DNA of 64,000 nucleotides from Bradyrhizobium sp. sGM-13 (GCF_018398875.1 NZ_JAGWDK010000010.1:221541-285540), one strand, 5' to 3'; numbered from the stretch's first letter, positions 43,415-52,438 are shown. A program made the numbers and translations. Notes: generated from the sequence alone by a model not told the origin.

Positions 43415-44710
43415 TCAGGAATCAACCGTAGGAATCTGCTCGTAGGGGACCAGCTTGCACTTGGCCTGCGCATCGGTATCGGCCACAGCCTTTGGCTCGG
43501 TCCAACTGATGATTTCGTACAGATCGGTCTTGTCCGCAGGCTTGGGATTGCGCCGCGCCAGATAGATCGTCTGCTGCATCTGGTGCGTCACCGGATCCAT
43601 GTAGGCATCAAAATGCTGCATACGGTCAGTCGCCGAGACCTTCAGATTCTCAAGCTCCTTGATGATCTTGACGTTGTTGGTCGAGCCGGCGCGCTCGATC
43701 GCGCGTAGCAATTCCCGTGTGGCCATGTAGCCGTTGTAGGAAACATTGCCGGGCACCGGAATCGAGCCCTCCTTGTTGGTGGCCTGCCATTTCTTGACGA
43801 AATCAGCGACGCCAGGCAGCGCCAGCTTGTGATACCAGGTGGTGCCGAACACACCGAACAGGCTGTCGGGCGAGCCCCAGACGTCAGGCCAGTCCTGCTG
43901 GTTGTTGATCCAGGCAGGTTTACCGTCGAGCTTGAGCTGGGCTACCTGCTCGCGCAGCGCCTTGATGTCGTCGCCGCCGATCGCGGTTGCCACGACATCC
44001 GGCTTCGCCTGCTGGATCTTCAAGAGATAGGCCGTGAAGTCGCGGGTGTTCTGCGGCACCAGCAGATTGTCGACGACCTTGCCGCCGGCGGCTTCGACCT
44101 GCGCTTTCGTCGCCGCCGAGGTGGTGTGGCCCCACACATAATCATTCGTGAGCAGCATCCAGTTCTTGCCGATCGAATTGACGGCGTTCGCGACCGACGC
44201 CTTGGAGAAATTGGTGCCGTTGCCGTCCCAGACAAACTTGATACGCGAGCAGTTCTCCCCTGCCTCGCTGGGGGCCGACGAATTCGTGTTCAGGTAGATG
44301 ACGCCATTCTTGGCAGCGACCTGAGTGATGGCATTGGCGACGCCCGAATGCACCGCGCCGATCAGGATGGTGCAGTCTTCTCTTGTGATGAACCGCTCGG
44401 CGAGGCGGCTGCCGGTGGCCGGCGTTGTTTCGGTATCAGCCGTGATCCAGGTGATCTTGCGGCCAAGCACGCCGCCTTTGGTGTTGGCCTCGTCGATCGC
44501 CATCTGGATTCCGCGCAGATCGTCCTGCCCGCTGTTGCCGTATTGACCACTGGCATCGCAGGTCAGGCCGAGCTTGATCGGCTTGGCGGCGCCTTGCGCC
44601 CAGACACGGTTTTCCTTCCACGGTCCGAAGTAACTCGCCGTTCCGGCAAGGAAGCTGGCCATCAGGCTGCCCTGCAGAACGCTCCGCCGCGAAATTTCAC
44701 GTCGTTTCAT
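43415..44710 (-). CDS. ABC transporter substrate-binding protein, branched-chain amino acid type (Peripla_BP_6)
   Basis: 431 residues. A twin-Arg-like signal (REISRRSVLQGSLMASFLAGTA) directs export. The mature protein has the two-lobed LivJ-like fold: IKLGLTCDASGQYGNSGQDDLRGIQMAIDEAN and FITREDCTILIGAVHSGVANAITQVAA. ATG 44710 has GGGAGGGAG upstream. The pocket differs from true amino-acid binders, and the substrate may be an organic acid, amide or aromatic compound. First gene of the importer operon, divergent from the RpiR regulator. Confidence 0.88.
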   Translation of the reverse strand: MKRREISRRSVLQGSLMASFLAGTASYFGPWKENRVWAQGAAKPIKLGLTCDASGQYGNSGQDDLRGIQMAIDEANTKGGVLGRKITWITADTETTPATGSRLAERFITREDCTILIGAVHSGVANAITQVAAKNGVIYLNTNSSAPSEAGENCSRIKFVWDGNGTNFSKASVANAVNSIGKNWMLLTNDYVWGHTTSAATKAQVEAAGGKVVDNLLVPQNTRDFTAYLLKIQQAKPDVVATAIGGDDIKALREQVAQLKLDGKPAWINNQQDWPDVWGSPDSLFGVFGTTWYHKLALPGVADFVKKWQATNKEGSIPVPGNVSYNGYMATRELLRAIERAGSTNNVKIIKELENLKVSATDRMQHFDAYMDPVTHQMQQTIYLARRNPKPADKTDLYEIISWTEPKAVADTDAQAKCKLVPYEQIPTVDS

Positions 44711-44748
44711 GGCTCCCTCCCAACCGCTTATTTTGTTGTTGCGGTCCA

Positions 44749-44769
44749 TAGAATGAACGTTCTATTCTA
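44749..44769. promoter_or_regulatory. Candidate RpiR operator between importer operon and regulator
   Basis: TAGAAT-N9-ATTCTA is an exact inverted repeat whose spacer begins with the palindrome GAACGTTC. It sits 39 bases upstream of the binding-protein start and 75 bases before the RpiR gene. RpiR proteins bind long inverted repeats in just such divergent gaps. Confidence 0.6.
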
Positions 44770-44843
44770 AATGTAAAGTGGAATATTTGAACCAGAGACC
44801 AGAACAAGCGGCGAAACGGCCGCAATCGGGTAAAGTTGACACC

Positions 44844-45680
44844 ATGAACAAGCCTGCCGGTACGGCGATGAGTTACGACGAGTTGCGTGGGACGATCGCC
44901 CAACGGCATCGCGCCTTGTCTGGACGCCTGCAGCAGATCGCGGAATTCGTGCTCGATCATCCGATCGATGTCGCATTGGGCACGGTCGCGGAGATTGCGG
45001 AGCGTTCCGGCGTGCCGCCGTCGGCCATCGTCCGTTTCGCGCGCGCCCTCGGCTTCGGCGGCTTTACTCAGATGCAGGAAGTGTTCCGCTCGCGCCTCGT
45101 GGCCGGCGTGGCGCCCAGCTACAAGGCGCGGCTGGCGCGGATGAAGAGCGAGGAGAAGTCCGTCCTCGGCCGCAAGCCCGCGGCAGTGCTGGGGCGCTTC
45201 GTGGCGGAAGCGCAATCGGCCCTGGTAACGCTCAGCCAATCCGCCCATGAGCGCCAACTCGAAGCTGCCATCAAGATATTGGCGAAGGCGCGCGACATTT
45301 ATCTGCTGGGCCTCGGCGGCTCGTTTCCAGTAGCAACGCATCTGGCTTATGTGCTGCGGAAACTGGGGCGGCGCGTGGTGTTGCTGGATGGGACCGGCGG
45401 CAGCATCCACGAACAATCGCATCCGGCCACTTCCGAAGACGCGCTGGTCGCGATCAGCTTCCGCAACTATTACCCTGATACGGCGCGGCTGTTTCCCGAA
45501 CTAGTGGCGCGCAACGTGCCGGCGATCTCCATCACCGACAGTTTGCTGAGCCCGATCGTTGAAGGCGCCTCGGTTGTATTCGAAATTCAGGACATGCCGG
45601 AGCCGGCGCTGCGCACTCTGGTCGCGCCGATGTGCCTCGTGCAGGCGCTCGCGATCGGCCTCGATCTCGCCGCGAACTGA
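44844..45680 (+). CDS. MurR/RpiR-family transcriptional regulator
   Basis: 278 residues. The N-terminal HTH_6 domain has LGTVAEIAERSGVPPSAIVRFARALGFGGFTQMQ, and a C-terminal SIS domain is seen at RDIYLLGLGGSFPVATHLAYVLRKLG with the phosphosugar-like pocket GSIHEQSHPATSEDALVAISF. SIS domains usually bind phosphosugars or related effectors. Probably controls the divergent importer operon and the SDR gene behind it (28 bases downstream). Confidence 0.88.
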   Translation: MNKPAGTAMSYDELRGTIAQRHRALSGRLQQIAEFVLDHPIDVALGTVAEIAERSGVPPSAIVRFARALGFGGFTQMQEVFRSRLVAGVAPSYKARLARMKSEEKSVLGRKPAAVLGRFVAEAQSALVTLSQSAHERQLEAAIKILAKARDIYLLGLGGSFPVATHLAYVLRKLGRRVVLLDGTGGSIHEQSHPATSEDALVAISFRNYYPDTARLFPELVARNVPAISITDSLLSPIVEGASVVFEIQDMPEPALRTLVAPMCLVQALAIGLDLAAN

Positions 45681-45708
45681 CATTTCGGGAAAATCAGGAG
45701 AGGACGTC

Positions 45709-46533
45709 ATGGCATCACGGGGCGACGCGCGGTCGCTGAAGGGAAAGGTTGCGTTGGTCACCGGTGCTGGCCGCGGGCTAGGCCGCGCGTTCGCCGAACG
45801 GCTGGCGGCCATGGGCGCCGATGTCGCCATCCACGGGATGCGCGAACAGGGCCCAGCCGAATATGGCGAGGGATCGACGCTGACGGCGGTCGCGGAAGCG
45901 GTGGCCGCGGCGCATGGGGTACGCACTATCCGCGTACTCGGCGACCTTACGCAAGGCGCCGACATCGCGCGTGTCGTCGAGACCACGACGAAGCAATTGG
46001 GTCCGATCGACATTTTGGTTCACAATGCAGGTGGCGATATTGCGGCCAAAGGCGGCAAGCCGGATCCGAACGACGCCGTCGGCATTCGCGAAGAGGATGT
46101 TCGCGCGGTGCTCGATCGCAACCTGCTCTCAACCATCCTGACCTGCCAGGCGGTGGCCAAGGAAATGATGCCGAGGCGTCAGGGCCGCATCGTCACCATC
46201 GGTTCGGTCGCAGCCTTCAAGGGCCGCACAAACGGCTCGATCTATGCGGTTGCGAAAGCCGGCATGACGCATTACACGCGTTGCCTCGCCGATCAGCTCC
46301 GATCCTATGACATCACCGTGAACTGCATAGCCCCCGGCGACACCCGCACCGGCCGCTTCATGGGCACGCGCGCGGTGGATCAGAACCGGATGGTGGAAGC
46401 CGGCACACTCGATCGCATCGCGACCGTCGACGAAGTCGCGCGCGTCGTCGAGGTGTTCGCAGGTCCGTTGGGCGCGTTCGTCTCAGGCCAGGTGCTGCGC
46501 GTGGATGGCGGAGGACAGTGCTGGGCGGCGTGA
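45709..46533 (+). CDS. Short-chain dehydrogenase/reductase (SDR)
   Basis: 274 residues. NAD(P) motif TGAGRGLG, NAG at HNAGGD, catalytic Ser in IGSVAAFKG and Tyr-x3-Lys in YAVAKAG. The C-terminal VSGQVLRVDGGGQCWAA is the classical SDR end. It would oxidise or reduce a hydroxy/keto substrate. AGGAGAGG precedes the ATG. The gene is placed to be co-transcribed with the RpiR regulator, suggesting that it acts on the importer substrate. Confidence 0.88.
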   Translation: MASRGDARSLKGKVALVTGAGRGLGRAFAERLAAMGADVAIHGMREQGPAEYGEGSTLTAVAEAVAAAHGVRTIRVLGDLTQGADIARVVETTTKQLGPIDILVHNAGGDIAAKGGKPDPNDAVGIREEDVRAVLDRNLLSTILTCQAVAKEMMPRRQGRIVTIGSVAAFKGRTNGSIYAVAKAGMTHYTRCLADQLRSYDITVNCIAPGDTRTGRFMGTRAVDQNRMVEAGTLDRIATVDEVARVVEVFAGPLGAFVSGQVLRVDGGGQCWAA

Positions 46534-46568
46534 AGGCGGGGCCAAGAACTTCGTAAGGCGAGTCGGCG

Positions 46569-47684
46569 TCACGCCGCCAAAATCCTTTCGGGTGCCGCTG
46601 CAGGCAAATTCTGGCTGTCGGCGACCGCGCGATTGGTGATCTGTCCGCGGTGCACATTGAGTCCGGCGCGCAGATGCGGATCCTCGATCAGGGCGCGGAT
46701 GCCCTTTTCAGCCAGCGCAAGGCCGAACGGCAGCGTGGCATTGTTGAGCGCATGGCTCGACGTCACCGGCACCGCGCCCGGCATGTTGGCGACGCAATAG
46801 TGCACGATCTCGTCGACGAGATAGGTCGGCGCCTGATGGGTCGTCGGCCGCGACGTCTCGAAGCAGCCGCCCTGGTCAATCGCAACGTCGACCAGTACGG
46901 CACGGTATTTCATGCGGCCGAGATGCGCGCGCGAGACGAGCTTCGGCGCGCTGGCGCCCGGCACCAGCACGGCGCCGATGACGACGTCGGCCGCAATGAC
47001 TTCCTCTTCGATCGCCTCCAGCGTTGCATAACGCGTGCGCACGCGCCCCTGGAACATCTCGTCGAGAACGCGAAGGCGCGGCAGCGAGCGGTCCAGGATG
47101 ACGATGTCGGCGCCGAGCCCTGCGGCCATCCGCGCGGCATGCGTGCCGACCACGCCACCGCCGATCACCGCGATCCTGCTCGGGGCCACGCCGGGCACCC
47201 CGCCGATCAGCTTGCCCATTCCGTCCGCCGATTTCCGCAAGGCAGCGCCCGCCGCCTCGATCGCCAACCGTCCCGCCACTTCGCTCATCGGCGCAAGCAA
47301 GGGAAGCCCTCCATGGGAGTCCGTCACCGTCTCGTAAGCGATCGCCGTGCAGCCGGATGCCAGAAGCCCCTTGGTCTGCGCCGCATCCGGCGCAAGGTGC
47401 AAATAGGTAAAGAGAATCTGATTGTCGCGAAGCTGGCGCCATTCGCTCGGCTGCGGCTCCTTGACCTTGACCACCATGTCGGCGGTGGCGAAGATTTCCG
47501 CGGCCGTATCCACGATTGCAGCGCCGGCCGAACGGTAGACGTCATCACTTGCGCCAATGCCGATCCCCGCGCCCTGCTCGACGATCACCTCGTGCCCCCG
47601 CGTCACATATTCCCGTACCGAAGCCGGCGTCAGACCAACGCGATATTCCTCGACCTTGATCTCCCTGGGCACACCGATCCGCAT
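46569..47684 (-). CDS. ald: Alanine dehydrogenase
   Basis: 371 residues. N-terminal MRIGVPREIKVEEYRVGLTPASVREYVTRGHEVIVE has the conserved Arg and Lys of the pyruvate site. HLAPDAAQTKGLL and the NAD fingerprint IAVIGGGVVGTHAARMAAGLGA are followed by DVAIDQGGCFETSRPTTH. It converts L-alanine plus NAD to pyruvate and ammonium, a key step in amino-acid use in rhizobia. AGGAG precedes the ATG. A divergent Lrp-family regulator, probably AldR-like, lies 140 bases away. Confidence 0.94.
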   Translation of the reverse strand: MRIGVPREIKVEEYRVGLTPASVREYVTRGHEVIVEQGAGIGIGASDDVYRSAGAAIVDTAAEIFATADMVVKVKEPQPSEWRQLRDNQILFTYLHLAPDAAQTKGLLASGCTAIAYETVTDSHGGLPLLAPMSEVAGRLAIEAAGAALRKSADGMGKLIGGVPGVAPSRIAVIGGGVVGTHAARMAAGLGADIVILDRSLPRLRVLDEMFQGRVRTRYATLEAIEEEVIAADVVIGAVLVPGASAPKLVSRAHLGRMKYRAVLVDVAIDQGGCFETSRPTTHQAPTYLVDEIVHYCVANMPGAVPVTSSHALNNATLPFGLALAEKGIRALIEDPHLRAGLNVHRGQITNRAVADSQNLPAAAPERILAA

Positions 47685-47715
47685 GGGCTTGCTCCTGTTC
47701 GAGGCTATCAGACTG

Positions 47716-47732
47716 CAGATAGAATACTTCTG
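47716..47732. promoter_or_regulatory. Candidate Lrp/AldR binding site
   Basis: CAGATAGAATACTTCTG is 17 bases long with CAGA/TCTG ends and an AT-rich centre, the general form of Lrp-family sites. It lies in the gap between ald and the divergent Lrp-type gene, 32 bases upstream of ald. Confidence 0.35.
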
Positions 47733-47824
47733 ACTTGGCAACGCTTTTCGGCGAATTGCGGCTTGCTGGACGCGATCTACGCACATATTCTGCACGTTAG
47801 CCCTATAAATTGGTGACTTATAGC

Positions 47825-48298
47825 GTGGATGAACTGGATCGCATTGATTACCGGATTCTAACCGAGCTCCTCGCTGACGCCCGGGCGAGCCAGATCGAGC
47901 TCGCCGAAAAGGTCGGACTATCGCCGACTGCCTGCGCGCGCCGCATCCGCCAACTCGAGGAACGTGGGATTATCAGGGGCTATCGCGCCGATCTCGAGCC
48001 GACTGCGCTCGGGCTCGTCACGACGGTCGTCGTCACCATCACGCTGGAAAAACAGAGCGAGGATTACCTGGCCGCATTCGAAGCAGCGATCGCCCGCTGT
48101 CCGGATGTCGTGTCCTGTCACTTGATGTCAGGCAGCGACGATTATCACTTGCAGGTCATCGCACGCGACATCGCGGACTTCGAACGCATCCACAAGCAAC
48201 ATCTTTCACGGATGCCTGGGGTGGCGCGCATCCACTCGAGCTTTGCGATGCGCGAGGTGGTGCGCAGGGCCATACCCGACACAGCATTGCGGCGCTAG
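47825..48298 (+). CDS. Lrp/AsnC-family regulator, probably AldR-like
   Basis: About 157 residues from GTG 47825, which has GGTGA at good spacing. GTG 47813 and TTG 47810 are alternatives. The N-terminal HTH is LDRIDYRILTELLADARASQIELAEKVGLSPTACARRIRQLEERGIIRGY. The RAM/AsnC ligand domain follows with VVVTITLEKQSEDYLAAFEAAI and VSCHLMSGSDDYHLQVIARD. Position next to ald suggests alanine-responsive activation of that gene. Confidence 0.9.
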   Translation: MDELDRIDYRILTELLADARASQIELAEKVGLSPTACARRIRQLEERGIIRGYRADLEPTALGLVTTVVVTITLEKQSEDYLAAFEAAIARCPDVVSCHLMSGSDDYHLQVIARDIADFERIHKQHLSRMPGVARIHSSFAMREVVRRAIPDTALRR

Positions 48299-48432
48299 CA
48301 GCCTCTTCGATCAGCTCGACGCAATCAGCACATCCAGCCTACCAACGCATAGAAGCGACGGCGAAGCGCCAGTCGTTTTCAGCGTTGTCCGGCGTATTGC
48401 GTTCCGATGCTGCCAACCGGACCAAACGCGAC

Positions 48433-48478
48433 TTGACAGAACGCTAATCCGCCGTATGTTACGTTATAACATAACGTA
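48433..48478 (+). promoter_or_regulatory. Promoter with overlapping Zur-like operator
   Basis: A -35 box TTGACA (48433-48438) is followed after 16 bases by TATGTT (48455-48460). The exact inverted repeat TACGTTAT-AAC-ATAACGTA (48460-48478) overlaps the -10 box and start point. Its core GTTAT-N3-ATAAC matches the alphaproteobacterial Zur box pattern (TGTTATNNNATAACA, recalled from Paracoccus work). The site is about 40 bases upstream of the small gene at 48518. Confidence 0.6.
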
Positions 48479-48517
48479 CATGTGAACCAAAGATGCTTTC
48501 CGCGACGGGGACCCTGC

Positions 48518-48706
48518 ATGGGCGAAATCGTTCGGCTTGTTCCGAAGCCAGAGCTCGAGCGGGCTCGTTTAATTCGAGAGGCTCGCGCGATATACGACAG
48601 CATATTTCCGTCGACCGATGCGGTGACCGAGCATCCGGATGATCGCCTCAGCCAAGGGACGCAATCGGGCAGAAAGGCCTTGCTCCGGGCGGTACCGGTG
48701 CTCTGA
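48518..48706 (+). CDS. Small conserved rhizobial protein of unknown function
   Basis: 62 residues from ATG 48518 (an earlier GTG at 48482 lies within the promoter leader). The sequence GEIVRLVPKPELERARLIREARAIYDSIFPSTD is a charged helix with no cysteines, and similar 55-70 residue proteins occur widely in Bradyrhizobium. The C-terminal part is basic. A strong promoter with an overlapping operator lies directly upstream, which supports it being real. Confidence 0.6.
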   Translation: MGEIVRLVPKPELERARLIREARAIYDSIFPSTDAVTEHPDDRLSQGTQSGRKALLRAVPVL

Positions 48707-48751
48707 CCACCAGCGAGTCGATCGCGACCGGCATTCTGTTCGCAGCCTCAT

Positions 48752-49636
48752 CTAGTGCATGCGGTTCTCGACGGGCTTGCCCTTGAGGCCGTCGTGCGAG
48801 TGCCTGAGATCGAGCGTCGGCTTGGGTTGCTCCCTCACAAAGCTCGGCACCATCTCCCCTGGACCACCCTTCGCAATCGTGGTGCCGCCGTCAGCAAATA
48901 TCAGCGCCCCTGTTACGAAGCTCGCCTCATCCGACGCGGCGAACGCAAAGACATTGGCCATCTCCTCCGGGGTGCCGCGCCGACCGAGCACGGTACCGGC
49001 AAGAGTCTGCTTCTCCATCTGCTCGTTCATCGGCCCGGTCTCCTTGTGCGTCCAGGCCGTATCGATGGGGCCAGGGCACACACAGAGGGCGCGCACGCCG
49101 TGCTTGCCCTGTTCGTAGGCCACGCCGCGCATGAACGCGTGAAGGAAGCCCTTCGAACCACCGTAGGGCGCCGCCGTCGGCTCACCCATTTCGCCGGCCT
49201 CCGATCCCGTCGAAATCACGACACCCCGCGCGGGCTTCAGATGCGGCAGCGCAAACTTCGTCATCAGGAATGCAGAACGGACATTGTTACGCACGATGTA
49301 GTCGAACATCTCGACCGAATGATCCTGGCATTCGGCAATTTCAGGAAAGACGCCGGCATGGTTGATCAGGATGTCGAGCCTGCCGAATGCGTCGATCGCC
49401 AGAGCGATGCAGGCTTGCGCATCCACCTCGTCCGCAACATCGCCAAGAAAGGGTTCGGCCACGCCGCCGCGCGCCCGGATGGCATGGACGACGTCCTCCA
49501 CCGGATCGGTGGGCAGTCCGGCAACAATGACTTTCGCACCTTCTCGCGCAAATTTATGGGCGATAGCTTCGCCGATTCCCGTCGCCGCACCTGTCACGAT
49601 TGATGATTTTCCGTTCAGCCGTCCCGCCATCGTCAT
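48752..49636 (-). CDS. Short-chain dehydrogenase/reductase (SDR)
   Basis: About 294 residues from ATG 49636 (ATG 49630 also fits). NAD(P) motif TGAATGIG, NHAG (normally NNAG) and catalytic Ser/Tyr/Lys in STGSEAGEMGEPTAAPYGGSKG. FVTGALIFADGGTTIAKGG is followed by a ~30-residue tail. The open frame continues upstream across the CBS gene on the other strand but has no SDR content there. Substrate unknown. Confidence 0.87.
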   Translation of the reverse strand: MTMAGRLNGKSSIVTGAATGIGEAIAHKFAREGAKVIVAGLPTDPVEDVVHAIRARGGVAEPFLGDVADEVDAQACIALAIDAFGRLDILINHAGVFPEIAECQDHSVEMFDYIVRNNVRSAFLMTKFALPHLKPARGVVISTGSEAGEMGEPTAAPYGGSKGFLHAFMRGVAYEQGKHGVRALCVCPGPIDTAWTHKETGPMNEQMEKQTLAGTVLGRRGTPEEMANVFAFAASDEASFVTGALIFADGGTTIAKGGPGEMVPSFVREQPKPTLDLRHSHDGLKGKPVENRMH

Positions 49637-49862
49637 CCGCTCCGCTTTGCTCTGGTCCAAGCGTTGAACACACTCGTACGCGCGATGTTCCGCGGCGCGC
49701 GTGGAACGACCGCCGCGGTTTCTGCCGCGGGCGCCGAATGAACCCGTTTCTTCGCGAGTGCTGCAGAAGCCGCAACACCGAGATTCCGGTCGATAGAGGG
49801 AACGTCCGCTTGCAAATTTCGTTGGCGGCCTATCAGCAAAAATACAAAAGAGGAGGCTCGAG

Positions 49863-50303
49863 ATGAGAGTTTGCGATGCCATGACCACGAACGTGCAGCT
49901 CTGCTCTCCGCAGGACAGCATCAGGGATGCAGCCGAGGCGATGGCGACGCTCAATATCGGACTGTTGCCGGTCGCTGAAAATGATCGGTTGGTGGGAATG
50001 ATCTCCGACCGTGATATTGCGACGCGCGGCATGGCGATGGGCCGAAGTCCGGATGCGCCGGTGCGCGACGTCATGACAGCAGATGTCAAATACTGTTTCG
50101 AAGACCAGGATATCGATGAAGTCACTCGCAACATGACCGACATTCAGGTGCGGCGGTTGCCGGTGCTCACTCGAAACAAGCGGCTGGTCGGCATCATTGC
50201 GCTCGGCGATATCGCGGTTTCCAAGCCGGGTGACGGCGCCGCTACTGCGCTGCATGGAATTTCGCGGCCGGGCGGGCAACATGCAGGCGCGGTCACCGGC
50301 TGA
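49863..50303 (+). CDS. CBS-domain pair protein
   Basis: 146 residues, two CBS motifs: VCDAMTTNVQLCSPQDSIRDAAEAMATLNIGLLPVAENDRLVGMISDRDIA and VRDVMTADVKYCFEDQDIDEVTRNMTDIQVRRLPVLTRNKRLVGIIALGDIA. A pair of this kind forms a Bateman module that binds adenine nucleotides. Stand-alone versions in Rhizobiales are often induced by low oxygen or stress. GAGGAGG precedes the ATG. Confidence 0.9.
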   Translation: MRVCDAMTTNVQLCSPQDSIRDAAEAMATLNIGLLPVAENDRLVGMISDRDIATRGMAMGRSPDAPVRDVMTADVKYCFEDQDIDEVTRNMTDIQVRRLPVLTRNKRLVGIIALGDIAVSKPGDGAATALHGISRPGGQHAGAVTG

Positions 50304-50397
50304 GGTATGATGCAAACAGAAGGAACAGAGCGCCGAGCGGGAGCGGGAATGCCACAGGCGCACCCCGACACCCGCTCGTTCCATGCAACGCGTCGCG

Positions 50398-50862
50398 CTA
50401 TCTGCGGTACGTCCCGACGAGTTCAGCTTGGCCGATCGCGTGCTTCTCGGCTGCTTTCCAGATGTCGGCTATCGGCATACTAGGCGAACGCGACAGCTCG
50501 TCGACATCCAAGGCCGCCAGCTTGAAGTGATAGTGATGCGTACCATGACCCTTGGGCGGCGCTGGCCCGCCATAGCCTAGTTCGCCGAAATCGTTCACGC
50601 CTTTGCCGAGATGCTCCGTCTTTGGCCCGTGACCGATGGCTTCCGGCAGCATCGTCCGCTCGCCCATGATGTTGTAGATGCCCCAATGCCGAAACGTGCC
50701 GGACGGTGCATCCGGGTCCTCAACGATAAGGGCGAAGCTCTTCGTACCCGGCGGCGGATCCGACCATTGAAGCGGCGGAGACACATTCTGGCCGTCGCAA
50801 GTGTATTTGACCGGAATCGGCTGGTCGTCATCGAATGCAGGACTCGTCAACTTGAACACCAT
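50398..50862 (-). CDS. YbhB/YbcL family (Raf-kinase-inhibitor-like, PEBP) protein
   Basis: 154 residues. PEBP landmarks: KYTCDGQNVSPPLQWSDPPPGTKSFALIVEDPDAP, HWGIYNI, GYGGPAPPKGHGTHHYHFKLAALD. These bind small anionic ligands, and the bacterial function is unknown. Divergent from the erythromycin-esterase-family gene, with a FixK/FNR-type box between them. Confidence 0.9.
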   Translation of the reverse strand: MVFKLTSPAFDDDQPIPVKYTCDGQNVSPPLQWSDPPPGTKSFALIVEDPDAPSGTFRHWGIYNIMGERTMLPEAIGHGPKTEHLGKGVNDFGELGYGGPAPPKGHGTHHYHFKLAALDVDELSRSPSMPIADIWKAAEKHAIGQAELVGTYRR

Positions 50863-50976
50863 ATGCAGACTCCCGTGCTCATGAAGGGTCGCAGCGGCGG
50901 GCTCGCTCGGTCCTCCGGGTGCAACCACACGCTTGCCGGTCGATTCCGCCGATACGAAGGAACGTCGGACCGGCGC

Positions 50977-50990
50977 TTGAGTTGCCTCAA
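50977..50990. promoter_or_regulatory. Candidate FixK/FNR-type binding site
   Basis: TTGAGTTGCCTCAA fits the FNR/FixK pattern TTGA-N6-TCAA exactly and is symmetric over five bases each side. It sits between the divergent YbhB-like and esterase-like genes, about 112 bases from either start. At the usual -41 spacing the plus-strand start would be near 51025. Confidence 0.6.
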
Positions 50991-51101
50991 TAAGGCACGC
51001 TCATCGGCGTTTCCCGCGTGCGCTCAGGACGATCCCTGCAAAGCCGCGCGTCGGTACGCCGATGCTGGACAAGCGCAGCAGCCATCTAGGGAACCCGGCG
51101 C

Positions 51102-52436
51102 ATGGCCCTTTCACCGGAAGCCGAACAAATTCGCGAGAGGACCAATCGCGAGTTGATCGATTTCCTGCGCGAAGCAGGCGAGCATCTCCCGGCTCCGGAG
51201 CAGGACGATTTCACGTCCTTTTTCGATCGGTTCGGCTCTGCGAAAATCGTGATGCTTGGCGAGGCGACACATGGCACGTCAGAATTCTATCGGGCACGTG
51301 CCGCCATCACCCGCCAGCTGATCGAGCACCACGGCTTCAACATTGTCGCGGTCGAGGCCGATTGGCCGGACGCAGCAGTGCTCGACCACCTCGTGCGGCA
51401 ACTGCCATCCGAGCCGCCCAAGGAGCGGCCGTTCGAACGTTTTCCAACCTGGATGTGGCGCAATATCGAAGTGAAGCATTTCATCGATTATCTGCGCTTC
51501 CACAACGGCGCGTGCGCTGCGGACCAGCGGGTCGAGTTGCGGGGGCTCGACGTCTACAGCCTCAACAGCTCCATTGCCGCTGTCATCGCGTATCTCGAAG
51601 GCATCGACCCGGAACGCGCCCGCGCGGCGCGTGAACGCTATTCCTGCCTGACGCCGTGGCAGGCCGACCCTGCCGGTTACGGACGCGTCGTGCTGTCCGG
51701 CCGCGACAGTTGCGAAGACGAGGTGGTGGCTCAATTGCGCGAGCTTCTGTCGCACCGGCTTTCGCATCAAGACGGCGGCGAGGCCTTCTTCAATGCCGCG
51801 CAGAATGCGCGGATCGTGCGCGCGGCCGAACAGTATTACCGCATCATGTATCGCGGCTCGACCGAGTCGTGGAACTTGCGCGACCGTCACATGTTCGACA
51901 CGCTGCAATATGTGATGCAGGAACGCGGGCCGCAGGCGAAGGCGGTGGTCTGGGCCCACAACTCCCACATCGGCAACGCCGCGGCAACTTCGATGGGTTG
52001 GGGTGGCGAATTCAATATCGGAGAGCTTGTCCGCAACGCCTATGGCGACGAAGCCGTCTTGATCGGGTTCGGCACGGATCGCGGCACAGTGGCTGCGGCC
52101 TCCGATTGGGGCGGCGAGATGGAGATCAAGTCGGTTCGGCCGGCCCGCGAGGACAGCTATGAATACCTGTTCCGCCGCACCGGCCTGGCGCGATCACTGA
52201 CCGATTTGCGGCCGCCCGGCCGAGGCGAGCTGCGCGACAGGCTGACCGGTCCCAGACTCGAGCGAGCCATTGGCGTCATCTATCGACCCGAGACGGAGCT
52301 CCTCAGCCACTACTTTGAGGCGGTATTGCCCGAACAGTTCGACGCGTTCGTCTGGTTCGAAGACACCAAGGCGGTGACACCGTTTGCGACAAGAGCCGTC
52401 GCGGGCGCGGCAGAAACCTATCCCTTTGGATTCTGA
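51102..52436 (+). CDS. Erythromycin-esterase family protein
   Basis: 444 residues. The family motif MLGEATHGTSEFY carries Glu54 and His57 (catalytic base and partner). AVEADWPDA, TWMWRN and VWAHNSHIGNA match the EreA/EreB-like fold. Chromosomal members like this one in soil bacteria are not known to give macrolide resistance and often sit beside phosphoribosyltransferase-domain genes, as here (2-base gap). A stress-related hydrolase role is inferred. Confidence 0.88.
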   Translation: MALSPEAEQIRERTNRELIDFLREAGEHLPAPEQDDFTSFFDRFGSAKIVMLGEATHGTSEFYRARAAITRQLIEHHGFNIVAVEADWPDAAVLDHLVRQLPSEPPKERPFERFPTWMWRNIEVKHFIDYLRFHNGACAADQRVELRGLDVYSLNSSIAAVIAYLEGIDPERARAARERYSCLTPWQADPAGYGRVVLSGRDSCEDEVVAQLRELLSHRLSHQDGGEAFFNAAQNARIVRAAEQYYRIMYRGSTESWNLRDRHMFDTLQYVMQERGPQAKAVVWAHNSHIGNAAATSMGWGGEFNIGELVRNAYGDEAVLIGFGTDRGTVAAASDWGGEMEIKSVRPAREDSYEYLFRRTGLARSLTDLRPPGRGELRDRLTGPRLERAIGVIYRPETELLSHYFEAVLPEQFDAFVWFEDTKAVTPFATRAVAGAAETYPFGF

Positions 52437-52438
52437 TC

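Noticed and set aside
49637..50143. Upstream part of the SDR frame across the CBS gene
   Set aside because: Antisense to the CBS-pair gene; SDR homology starts only at the TGAATGIG region after 49636.
51102..52436. Macrolide resistance determinant
   Set aside because: Family membership alone does not show resistance. The gene is chromosomal, native in composition and sits in a stress-type cluster.
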